This document shows, piece after piece, positions 55,258 through 64,000 of a stretch of DNA of 64,000 nucleotides. The stretch comes from Ancylobacter sonchi (lineage in GTDB: Bacteria > Pseudomonadota > Alphaproteobacteria > Rhizobiales > Xanthobacteraceae). How positions within the stretch are numbered: the first letter of the stretch is position 1; each line of letters starts with the position of its first letter. Under the pieces are notes generated by a model. The model saw only the letters and a list, made by a program, of their open reading frames with translations, was not told where the DNA came from and did not search any database. The DNA is taken from contig NZ_JAHBGF010000036.1 of assembly GCF_018390695.1 (NCBI RefSeq), positions 62,001 through 126,000 on the forward strand. The letters run 5' to 3'. A program made the position numbers and the translations under genes.

Positions 55258-55305
55258 GGCGGTTTCCCTTTCGGGCGGTTTCCCTTGCAGGCGGTTTCCC
55301 TTGCA
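55258..55305. repeat. Three tandem copies of a 16-bp repeat
   Basis: GGCGGTTTCCCTT plus three bases (TCG once, GCA twice) occurs three times head to tail between the glyA stop and the nrdR start. Copies 2 and 3 are identical; copy 1 differs at two or three bases. A partial fourth GGC follows. Confidence 0.9.
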
Positions 55306-55313
55306 GGCCCGTC

Positions 55314-56615
55314 TCAGCCGTAGATCGGGAAGCGAGCCAGCAGGCCCTTGACCTTCTCGCGCACCGCCGCCTCGACGAGGCTGTCCTCGTCGGTGCCCTT
55401 CTGCGACAGCACGTCGAGCACCTCGGCGATCATGTCGCCGATCTGCTGGAACTCGGCGACGCCGAAGCCGCGCGTGGTGCCGGCCGGGGTACCGAGCCGC
55501 ACGCCGGAGGTCACGAACGGCTTCTCCGGATCGAAGGGGATGCCGTTCTTGTTGGTGGTGATGTGGGCGCGGCCGAGCGCGATCTCCGACACCTTGCCGG
55601 TCAGCTTCTTCGGCCGCAGGTCGACCAGCATCAGATGCGTGTCGGTGCCGCCGGAGACGATCTCGAAGCCGTGGCCCTTCAGGTTCTCGGCCAGCGCCTT
55701 GGCGTTCTCGACCACGTTCTTCGCATAGACCTTGAACGAGGGCTGCAGCGCCTCGCCGAAGGCCACCGCCTTGGCGGCGATCACATGCATCAGCGGACCG
55801 CCCTGGATGCCGGGGAAGATCGCCGAATTGATCTTCTTGGCGATGTCCTCATCATTGGTGAGGATCATGCCGCCGCGCGGGCCGCGCAGGGTCTTGTGGG
55901 TGGTGGTGGTCACCACATGGGCGTGCGGGATCGGCGAAGGATGCACGCCGCCCGCCACCAGGCCGGCGAAATGCGCCATGTCGACCATCAGATAGGCGCC
56001 GACCGAATCGGCGATCTCTCGCATCTTGGCGAAGTCGATATGGCGCGGGTAGGCCGAGCCGCCGGCGACGATCAGCTTCGGCTTGTGCTGCTCGGCCAGC
56101 TTGGCGACCTCGGCGTAGTCGATGCGCTGGTCGTCCTCGCGCACGCCATAGGGCACCGCCTTGAACCACTTGCCGGACATGTTCACCGGCGAGCCGTGGG
56201 TCAGGTGACCGCCGGCGGCGAGGTTGAGGCCGAGATAGGTGTCGCCCGGCTGCAGCAGCGCGAAGAACACGCCCTGATTCGCCTGGCTGCCGGAATTGGG
56301 CTGCACATTGGCGAAAGCGCTGCCGAACAGCTTCTTGGCGCGCTCGATGGCGAGGTTCTCCGCCACGTCGACGAACTGGCAGCCGCCATAGTAGCGCCGA
56401 CCCGGATAGCCCTCGGCATATTTGTTGGTCAGCACCGAGCCCTGGGCTTCCAGCACCGCGCGGGAGACGATGTTCTCCGAGGCGATCAGCTCGATCTCGT
56501 CGCGCTGGCGGCCGAGCTCGGAAACGATCGCCGAGGCGAGCTCGGGATCGGCCTCGGCGAGGCTCGCCGAAAAGAAGGAGTTCGCCGACTGCGCGGCGGA
56601 AACGGGCGACGACAT
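55314..56615 (-). CDS. glyA: Serine hydroxymethyltransferase
   Basis: 433-aa PLP enzyme interconverting serine and glycine with tetrahydrofolate, the main one-carbon source. Features: [38 protein letters not shown] and the PLP lysine in [16 protein letters not shown]. Start at ATG 56615. It is followed by nrdR and then the riboflavin genes on the same strand, a common alphaproteobacterial order. Confidence 0.97.
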   Translation of the reverse strand: MSSPVSAAQSANSFFSASLAEADPELASAIVSELGRQRDEIELIASENIVSRAVLEAQGSVLTNKYAEGYPGRRYYGGCQFVDVAENLAIERAKKLFGSAFANVQPNSGSQANQGVFFALLQPGDTYLGLNLAAGGHLTHGSPVNMSGKWFKAVPYGVREDDQRIDYAEVAKLAEQHKPKLIVAGGSAYPRHIDFAKMREIADSVGAYLMVDMAHFAGLVAGGVHPSPIPHAHVVTTTTHKTLRGPRGGMILTNDEDIAKKINSAIFPGIQGGPLMHVIAAKAVAFGEALQPSFKVYAKNVVENAKALAENLKGHGFEIVSGGTDTHLMLVDLRPKKLTGKVSEIALGRAHITTNKNGIPFDPEKPFVTSGVRLGTPAGTTRGFGVAEFQQIGDMIAEVLDVLSQKGTDEDSLVEAAVREKVKGLLARFPIYG

Positions 56616-56815
56616 CAGGGGGCCTCCGTGGCTCCGGGCGCGTCGGGCGTGGCCGAGAGAAGCCGGACCGCGCGCGCCCGTGCGGACATGAGGGGTCGCT
56701 TAGCACAGCCCCGTCGGCGTTTCAAAGCAGGACCGCGCAGGGCAGTCATGAGCGCGCCCGCTTCCAGGGGCGCGGGGGCGTCGGGCGCGCACCCTTCTCC
56801 CGGCGCGCGGGATGC

Positions 56816-57535
56816 CTAGGTGTGCAGCACCCGCACCTCCGCCCCCTCCAGCACCACGCAGCTCAGCCGCCCGGTCTTCCAGGCGCCGGTGTCGACATTG
56901 ATGCGGTTGGCGCGGATGTCGACCTCTTCAACCGGCGTGTGGCCGTGCACCACCCGCTTGCCGAAATCGACGGTGGCATCGAGAAAGACGCGGCGGATCC
57001 AGATCAGGTCGTGCGCGGCCTGCCGCTCCAGCGCGACGCCCGGCCGCACCCCGGCATGGCAGAAGAAATAATCGCCCAACTCGGCGCTGAAACCGAGCCC
57101 GGCCAGGAACGCCGCATGCTCCTCCGGGATCGCCGCCCGCGCTGCCTTGCGCAGCGCCTTGCCGCCCAGTTCCTCCGCCGCCACCCCGTAGGACGCCAGC
57201 GCCGCGATCCCGCCATTGCCGAGCCAACGGTCGAGCGGGCCGCTGCCGTCGAGCGCCGCCCGCATCATCGCCTCGTGATTGCCGGTCAGGCAGAGGGCGC
57301 CGCGCTCCCGCTGCAACCCGAGTACCCGCTCGATCACCGCGCGGCTGTCCGGCCCGCGGTCGACATAGTCGCCGAGGAAGACGAAGCGTACGCCCGCATA
57401 CCCCTGCGCGTCGCGCTCGACCATCGCCAGCAGGCTCTCCAGCAGGTCGAGCCGGCCGTGGATGTCGCCGAAGGCATAGACCCGCAGCCCGTCGGGAATG
57501 CGGTAGCGGGAAGTCGTGTCGGCGGTCTCGTCCAC
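56816..57535 (-). CDS. Metallophosphoesterase, Ser/Thr phosphatase-like
   Basis: 239-aa calcineurin-like phosphoesterase. The metal-binding blocks are AFGDIHGRLDLLESLL, FLGDYVDRGPDSRAVIERV and CLTGNHEAMMRA, with His in FFCHAGVRPG and VVHGHTPVEEV completing the set. The fold matches small bacterial protein phosphatases and ApaH-like enzymes; substrate unknown. Start at 57535, 14 bp after the ATP12-like gene stop. Confidence 0.92.
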   Translation of the reverse strand: MDETADTTSRYRIPDGLRVYAFGDIHGRLDLLESLLAMVERDAQGYAGVRFVFLGDYVDRGPDSRAVIERVLGLQRERGALCLTGNHEAMMRAALDGSGPLDRWLGNGGIAALASYGVAAEELGGKALRKAARAAIPEEHAAFLAGLGFSAELGDYFFCHAGVRPGVALERQAAHDLIWIRRVFLDATVDFGKRVVHGHTPVEEVDIRANRINVDTGAWKTGRLSCVVLEGAEVRVLHT

Positions 57536-57548
57536 GCGCCTCTCCCGC

Positions 57549-58271
57549 CTAGGGTGCCGCGAGCAGGTCGAGCATGCGGACGGCGGCGGCGAAATCGCGC
57601 CAGCGCGCCTGCCGGCGCCGTTCCGCCTCGCTGTCGGAGCCCCAGGCCTGTTCCTGCACTTCCTCGTCGATATGCGCGGCGCGCCAGGCCTCTTCGGCGG
57701 TGAGCCGCCCGTGCAGCACCGCGAAGGCGATGAGCGCCGAGCCGCTCAGCGTGGTCATCAGGCTGAGCGCGGCGAGGCGCAGCGGCTCGTCCGGCAGCTG
57801 CGTCGCCACCGCCTCCAGCGAAGCCGGCGGCTGGGTGACGTGCATCACCCCCTCGGCGAGCAGGAAGCGGGCGCCGAAACGCGCCTGCGCCCAGTCCAGC
57901 ACCGGGTCCCATAGCTGCACCTGGAGCGCAACCAGCTTGTCCGGACCGTCGGTGCGGTAGCAGACGAGGTCCGAGCCGGCATAGCGCACGATTTCCGCCC
58001 CCACCGCCTCCATCGCCCCGGCGACGCCGTCTTGGGCCGAGTTGACGAGGCGGGTGATCGGCATGGAGAGCGGGTCGATGGTCTCGCCCTGCCCGGCCCA
58101 TTCGGCGGCGATCTCGCGCGCCAGAGCCTCGCCGGGCACGCTGAGCGGATGCCGGCCCGGAGTGCGCACCGGGCGGCCGTCGAGCTGCACCTGGAACCCG
58201 TCCGGGCCGGGCGCCGCGCTCGCTTCCTTGTAGAATCGCTTGATCGGCGCGGCGGCGCTGCCGAGGCTCAT
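57549..58271 (-). CDS. ATP12 family F1-ATPase assembly chaperone
   Basis: 240-aa homologue of mitochondrial ATP12, which protects the F1 alpha subunit during ATP synthase assembly. Typical: RFYKEASAAPGPDGFQVQLD, LDGRPVRTPGRHPLSVP, EWAGQGETIDPLSMPITRL and RYAGSDLVCYRTDGPD. ATG at 58271 overlaps the HAD gene stop by 4 bp. Presence is a hallmark of alphaproteobacteria. Confidence 0.93.
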   Translation of the reverse strand: MSLGSAAAPIKRFYKEASAAPGPDGFQVQLDGRPVRTPGRHPLSVPGEALAREIAAEWAGQGETIDPLSMPITRLVNSAQDGVAGAMEAVGAEIVRYAGSDLVCYRTDGPDKLVALQVQLWDPVLDWAQARFGARFLLAEGVMHVTQPPASLEAVATQLPDEPLRLAALSLMTTLSGSALIAFAVLHGRLTAEEAWRAAHIDEEVQEQAWGSDSEAERRRQARWRDFAAAVRMLDLLAAP

Positions 58272-58984
58272 CGCCCCGCCCCCTCGACGCTCTCGCGCGC
58301 CAGCTGCTGCCAGAGCGCGTCGAGCCCCTGCGCCAGTTCGCCGGCGCCGTTCACCAAGAGATGGGCGCCGCCCTCCTCCAGCATCTCCGCCGGGTGGTAG
58401 CCCCAGGTGACGCCGATGGCGCCGGCGCCGGCGGCGCGCGCCATGATCATGTCGTAGCTGGTGTCGCCGACCAGCACGGTGTCGCGCGGCTGCGCGCCCA
58501 CCGCCGCCATCGCCTGCTGCACCATCGCCGGGTGCGGCTTGGAGGGGGCGTCGTCGGCGGTCTGGATGGTGACGAAGCGGGCTTCCATGCCGTGATGCTT
58601 CAGCACCGAGGCGACGCCGCGCTGCGACTTGCCGGTGGCCATGCCGATCAGCACGTCGTCGCGCCGGTGCAGCGTCTCGACGAGGTCGCGCATGCCGGGG
58701 AACATCGGCTCGGTGAAATTGCCCTCGTCGCGCAGTTCGTGGAACGCGGTGCGGTAGAAGCCGGCCAGTTCCTCGGCGGGGAAGTCGGGCGCGTGGTCGC
58801 CGAGCTTGCGCATCGCCTCCACCAGCGACAGGCCGACAATGCCGAGGATCGCCTCGCGCGGCGGCAAGTCGATGCCGGCGCGGGCGAAGGCGCGGGTCAT
58901 GGCGGAGACGATGACGTGCTGGCTGTCCACCAGCGTTCCGTCGCAATCGAAGAGGACGAGTTTCACGTTCTTCCCATCCGGCAT
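58268..58984 (-). CDS. HAD-superfamily phosphatase (phosphoglycolate phosphatase-like)
   Basis: 238-aa HAD hydrolase. Motif I is VLFDCDGTLVDSQHV (nucleophile Asp), motif II GMATGKSQRG, motif III lysine in APSKPHPAMV, and motif IV GDTSYDMIMARAAG. The C1 cap fits the Gph type, but substrate cannot be fixed. ATG at 58984; a GTG 18 bp downstream is an alternative start. It is coupled to the ATP12-like gene. Confidence 0.9.
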   Translation of the reverse strand: MPDGKNVKLVLFDCDGTLVDSQHVIVSAMTRAFARAGIDLPPREAILGIVGLSLVEAMRKLGDHAPDFPAEELAGFYRTAFHELRDEGNFTEPMFPGMRDLVETLHRRDDVLIGMATGKSQRGVASVLKHHGMEARFVTIQTADDAPSKPHPAMVQQAMAAVGAQPRDTVLVGDTSYDMIMARAAGAGAIGVTWGYHPAEMLEEGGAHLLVNGAGELAQGLDALWQQLARESVEGAGR

Positions 58985-59097
58985 AGCACCGGCCTCGCCC
59001 GGACGCGACCGCTCGCGACCGGCTTGCAGGAGCTGAAGGAAAGCCGGCGGCGCCTTGCCTGCGGTACCGGCTCGTCGCGATCGCCGCCGCGGCCGGT

Positions 59098-59173
59098 GGT
59101 GGGCGGTGACGGGCTCGAACCGCCGACCCTCTCGGTGTAAACGAGATGCTCTACCAACTGAGCTAACCGCCCT
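59098..59173 (-). tRNA. tRNA-Val (anticodon TAC)
   Basis: On the minus strand: acceptor GGGCGGT pairing with ACCGCCC, D-arm AGCTCAGTTGGTAGAGC, anticodon stem TCTCG/CGAGA with loop TTTACAC (anticodon TAC), T-arm GGCGGTTCGAGCCCGTC, discriminator A and encoded CCA. 76 nt including CCA. The place next to hupB-lon-clpX is conserved in the order. Confidence 0.97.
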
Positions 59174-59659
59174 TGCCGACCCGCGGCCAAACCGCTGCGT
59201 GTCCGGGCATGGCCGGCCGCCGCCGAAGCGGACGCCGGGCGCAACGCCCCACCGGCCATGGCCGGCTCATGGGCGAGATAATCGGAATCGTCGGCCACGT
59301 AAACGGCCTTGCCGCATATTCCCGCCGGATCGGCCGGGCACGGCGGCGGGCCGGTACCATTGGGATGGTCCCTGGCGACAGGCCACCAGGACGGGCTGCG
59401 GACGGAGATACGGCAATGAAGCACGAAGGCGGCCGGAGCCGGCCCGCCTTCGTCCTCGGGGGCACGCCGCTATGGGCGGGATCCCCGGTCGGCACGCTCC
59501 CCCACCGGGGAACCGGCCGAGAAGTAGTCGGAAACCCGAAATCAGAAACCTGAGATCGGGAACCGCGGGCCGGTTCCGCCGGCCGGCCGGCTTGCCGCCG
59601 GCTGCGGCAGGGCGCGCCCACTTGCGTGGGTCGCGCCCCGGCCCGCGCGTCCGGCCGGA
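59174..59659. other. Intergenic region between tRNA-Val and hupB
   Basis: 486 bp without a supported gene. It should carry the tRNA-Val promoter and the end of the hupB transcript. Near 59600-59640 a GGGCGCGCCCAC...GTGGGTCGCGCCC hairpin exists, without a T-run. Open frames here lack ribosome sites and are Arg/Pro-rich. Confidence 0.5.
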
Positions 59660-59938
59660 TCAGCCGTTGACGGTTTCCTTCAGGCCCTTGCCGGGCGTGA
59701 ACTTCGGGGCCTTGGAGGCCTCGATCTTCACCGGGTTGCCGGTGCGCGGATTGCGGCCCTCACGGGCGGCGCGGGTGACGACGGAGAAGCTGCCGAAACC
59801 GATCAGCTTCACTTCCTCGCCGGCCTTCAGCGAAGCGGCAATGGCATCGAAGGTCGCGTCGACCGCGGCGGCGGCGGCCGCCTTCGTCAGCTTGGCCTGC
59901 TCGGCCACGGCGGCGACGAGTTCGTTCTTCGTGGTCAT
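59660..59938 (-). CDS. hupB: DNA-binding protein HU
   Basis: 92-aa nucleoid protein with MTTKNELVAAVAEQAKLTKA at the N-terminus and the HU signature FGSFSVVTRAAREGRNPRTG. ATG at 59938 has AAGGA eight bases upstream; the frame is open 48 bp further but without protein character. The AT-rich DNA 120-170 bp upstream is a likely promoter region. Gene order lon-hupB is conserved. Confidence 0.97.
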   Translation of the reverse strand: MTTKNELVAAVAEQAKLTKAAAAAAVDATFDAIAASLKAGEEVKLIGFGSFSVVTRAAREGRNPRTGNPVKIEASKAPKFTPGKGLKETVNG

Positions 59939-60275
59939 GAGACCGTTCCTTCCCTTGATTGCACAAGAATCGTCAGTGGGTTGCACGGACGACGGGCGCG
60001 TACCTTTCCCGAAATTGCGGCGATTGCAAGCAGGATCGGCTTCAAAACCCGCATGAATAAACGGTTTTATGCATCCACAAGTATCAAATTACCTCAAAAT
60101 GGAAGTGTTTGGCACGCCTCCAATTTGAGCGGGACGCCGCGTCCATCCGCCGCGCCGCTCCCGCCCGCCCTTACCGCTCGCCTCTCGGTTGCATGGCGAT
60201 CGGGTGCCGGGCGCCGGCACAAACGAAAACGGCCCCGGATGACCGGGGCCGTTCGCGTCTCAGATGGTGCGACGA
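59939..60275. other. Intergenic region upstream of hupB with AT-rich patch
   Basis: 337 bp. 60045-60120 is strikingly AT-rich for this genome and contains an inverted repeat, GCATGAA...TTTTATGC (60051-60072). It probably includes the hupB promoter. The lon terminator hairpin lies at its right end. Confidence 0.6.
60221..60253 (-). terminator. Rho-independent terminator after lon
   Basis: An 11-bp stem AACGGCCCCGG/CCGGGGCCGTT (60228-60238 with 60243-60253, loop ATGA), followed on the minus strand by TTCGTTT. It lies 22 bp after the lon stop. Confidence 0.88.
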
Positions 60276-62714
<2,439 letters not shown>

Positions 62715-63101
62715 GGCTCTTTCCTTTCTGTTGCCGGCCGGCTGCCGGAGCTTTGCGCGGACCCCTGAAGGCATCCGCGCAGCTGTCCGTGGGACCGTGC
62801 CGCAATGCGGCCGGAACGCGAACGAAAATCTCTCTGCGATGGCGGGAGGTTAGGCCGCTTGGGGCAGGTCGATCCGATCGAGGACCGGGTGTTGGATCTC
62901 AGATGGAGATGCCGTCCGGCGGCGTCAAGGGCGGGAGCGCCCCGGCCGATGGTACTGGGGTCGGCACCGTCATGGGCAACGCCTTCCCCCTGCCGGCCAG
63001 CCGCGCGCGGCGCGGCCCGACCGGTCCGGCTCCTTCCGGAAGCCTCGGCCGGGCGCACGCCAAAGCTGGCGCGCCCGGCCGTATCCGTCTCGCGCGCGCC
63101 G
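62715..63101. other. Intergenic region clpX / lon
   Basis: 387 bp. It holds the lon leader and ribosome site and probably its promoter; I could not fix -35/-10 or heat-shock-sigma boxes. No hairpin with a T-run was noticed after clpX, so read-through into lon is possible. Confidence 0.5.
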
Positions 63102-64000
63102 TCAGGCACTCGCGCCCGCATCGCCAGCGGCGGCACGGTCCGCGTAGATGTAGAGCGGCCGCGCGTTCTGCTCGACGACCTCCTTGGAGATCACCACTTC
63201 CTCGACGCCTTCGAGGCCCGGCAGGTCGAACATGGTGTCGAGCAGGATGCCTTCCATGATCGAGCGCAGGCCGCGCGCGCCGGTCTTGCGCTCGATGGCC
63301 TTGCGGGCGATGGCGCCCAGCGCCTCCTCATGGATGGTGAGCTCGACATTCTCCATCTCGAACAGCCGCTGATACTGCTTCACCAGCGCGTTCTTCGGCT
63401 CGGAGAGGATCTTCTTCAGCGCCGCCTCGTCGAGGTCGCCGAGCGTGGCGATCACCGGCAGGCGGCCGATGAATTCCGGGATCAGGCCGTACTTCAGCAG
63501 ATCCTCGGGCTCCACCTCGCGGAACACCTCACCCGGCTTGCGGTCTTCCGGGGCGGCGACGACGGCGCCGAAGCCGATCGAGGTGCCCTTGCCGCGCGAG
63601 GAGATGATCTTGTCCAGCCCGGCGAAGGCGCCGCCGCAGATGAACAGGATGTTGGTGGTGTCGACCTGCAGGAACTCCTGCTGGGGATGCTTGCGCCCGC
63701 CCTGCGGCGGCACGGAGGCGACGGTGCCTTCCATGATCTTCAGCAGCGCCTGCTGCACGCCCTCGCCGGAGACGTCGCGGGTGATCGACGGGTTGTCCGA
63801 CTTGCGGCTGATCTTGTCGATCTCGTCGATATAGACGATGCCGCGCTGCGCCCGCTCGACATTGTAGTCGGCCGACTGCAGCAGCTTGAGGATGATGTTC
63901 TCGACATCCTCGCCGACATAGCCCGCCTCGGTCAGCGTCGTCGCATCCGCCATGGTGAAGGGCACGTCGAGGATGCGGGCCAGCGTCTGCGCGAGCAGCG
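63102..64000 (-). CDS. clpX: ATP-dependent Clp protease ATP-binding subunit ClpX, 3' part
   Basis: The C-terminal ~300 residues of the AAA+ unfoldase that feeds ClpP. The frame is open through the right window edge. Visible are Walker [16 protein letters not shown], the pore loop within [16 protein letters not shown], the ClpP-binding-loop sequence SIGFGA, and sensor-2 [15 protein letters not shown]. The zinc-binding N-terminus and Walker A lie outside. The neighbouring lon gene agrees with clpP-clpX-lon order. Confidence 0.98.
   Translation of the reverse strand, partial: LLAQTLARILDVPFTMADATTLTEAGYVGEDVENIILKLLQSADYNVERAQRGIVYIDEIDKISRKSDNPSITRDVSGEGVQQALLKIMEGTVASVPPQGGRKHPQQEFLQVDTTNILFICGGAFAGLDKIISSRGKGTSIGFGAVVAAPEDRKPGEVFREVEPEDLLKYGLIPEFIGRLPVIATLGDLDEAALKKILSEPKNALVKQYQRLFEMENVELTIHEEALGAIARKAIERKTGARGLRSIMEGILLDTMFDLPGLEGVEEVVISKEVVEQNARPLYIYADRAAAGDAGASA

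Noticed and set aside
55258..55305. FMN (RFN) riboswitch near the riboflavin genes, because of GGCGGT repeats
   Set aside because: The conserved RFN core segments are missing and the element is a simple three-copy tandem repeat upstream of nrdR, not of ribD or ribE.

Overview
The window is about 64 kb of uninterrupted, very GC-rich chromosome (roughly two thirds G+C by eye). It looks like core genome of an alphaproteobacterium of the order Hyphomicrobiales. Evidence for this is the gene order clpX-lon-hupB-tRNA-Val, the order rpoZ-rsh-pyrE-pdxJ-acpS-lepB-rnc-era-recO-parC, the order DUF177-plsX-fabH-ihfA-merR, and the presence of ATP12- and CBP3-type chaperones, DUF1127 and an EcfG-type promoter. 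A family such as Xanthobacteraceae is plausible, but this is a guess from style and not a search result. There are no rRNA genes, CRISPR arrays, insertion sequences or phage genes. Two tRNAs are present (Pro-GGG and Val-TAC).

Layout. 1-4.7 kb: the end of hemB, an odd lipoprotein/LivH fusion, threonine deaminase, an RDD membrane protein and leucyl-tRNA-protein transferase, all on the plus strand. 4.8-16.3 kb: a minus-strand block running from rpoZ and rsh through a transglutaminase-like protein, pyrE, pdxJ, acpS, lepB, rnc, era and recO to parC, with several 1-4 bp stop/start overlaps. 16.5-21.2 kb: an NYN protein and a family-5 uracil-DNA glycosylase, then epmA facing away from efp, then smpB and dapA. 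21.5-29.5 kb: cell-envelope genes, namely a lytic transglycosylase, a four-repeat OmpA-like protein followed by two tiny membrane proteins, an M29 aminopeptidase, a membrane-anchored deoxyribosyltransferase-fold protein and a bitopic protein of unknown function. 29.5-34.7 kb: a sugar-acid catabolic cluster (aldolase, IlvD/Edd dehydratase, TctC binding protein, divergent GntR regulator, cupin).

34.7-39.7 kb is an accessory stretch of small, mostly uncharacterised genes: DUF1127, YqaA, a Gly-rich protein, a DUF2188-like protein with an EcfG-type promoter, a 68-aa protein and two exported proteins. 39.7-44.3 kb: nitroreductase, ALDH7-type dehydrogenase, an RlpA-like protein with a structured leader, a MerR regulator and ihfA. 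44.4-48.4 kb: fabH, plsX, DUF177, CBP3 chaperone and bamE. 48.5-59 kb: dadA with a solute-binding protein, thiL-nusB-ribH-ribE-ribD-nrdR-glyA, a phosphoesterase, an ATP12 chaperone and a HAD phosphatase. 59.1-64 kb: tRNA-Val, hupB, lon and the end of clpX.

I did not find a clear defence island or biosynthetic cluster. The best candidates for something undescribed are the OmpA-repeat plus micro-membrane-protein operon (23859-26217), the membrane-anchored deoxyribosyltransferase-like protein (27744-28379), the small-gene stress island (34.7-38.7 kb) and the structured leader of the RlpA-like gene (42303-42487).
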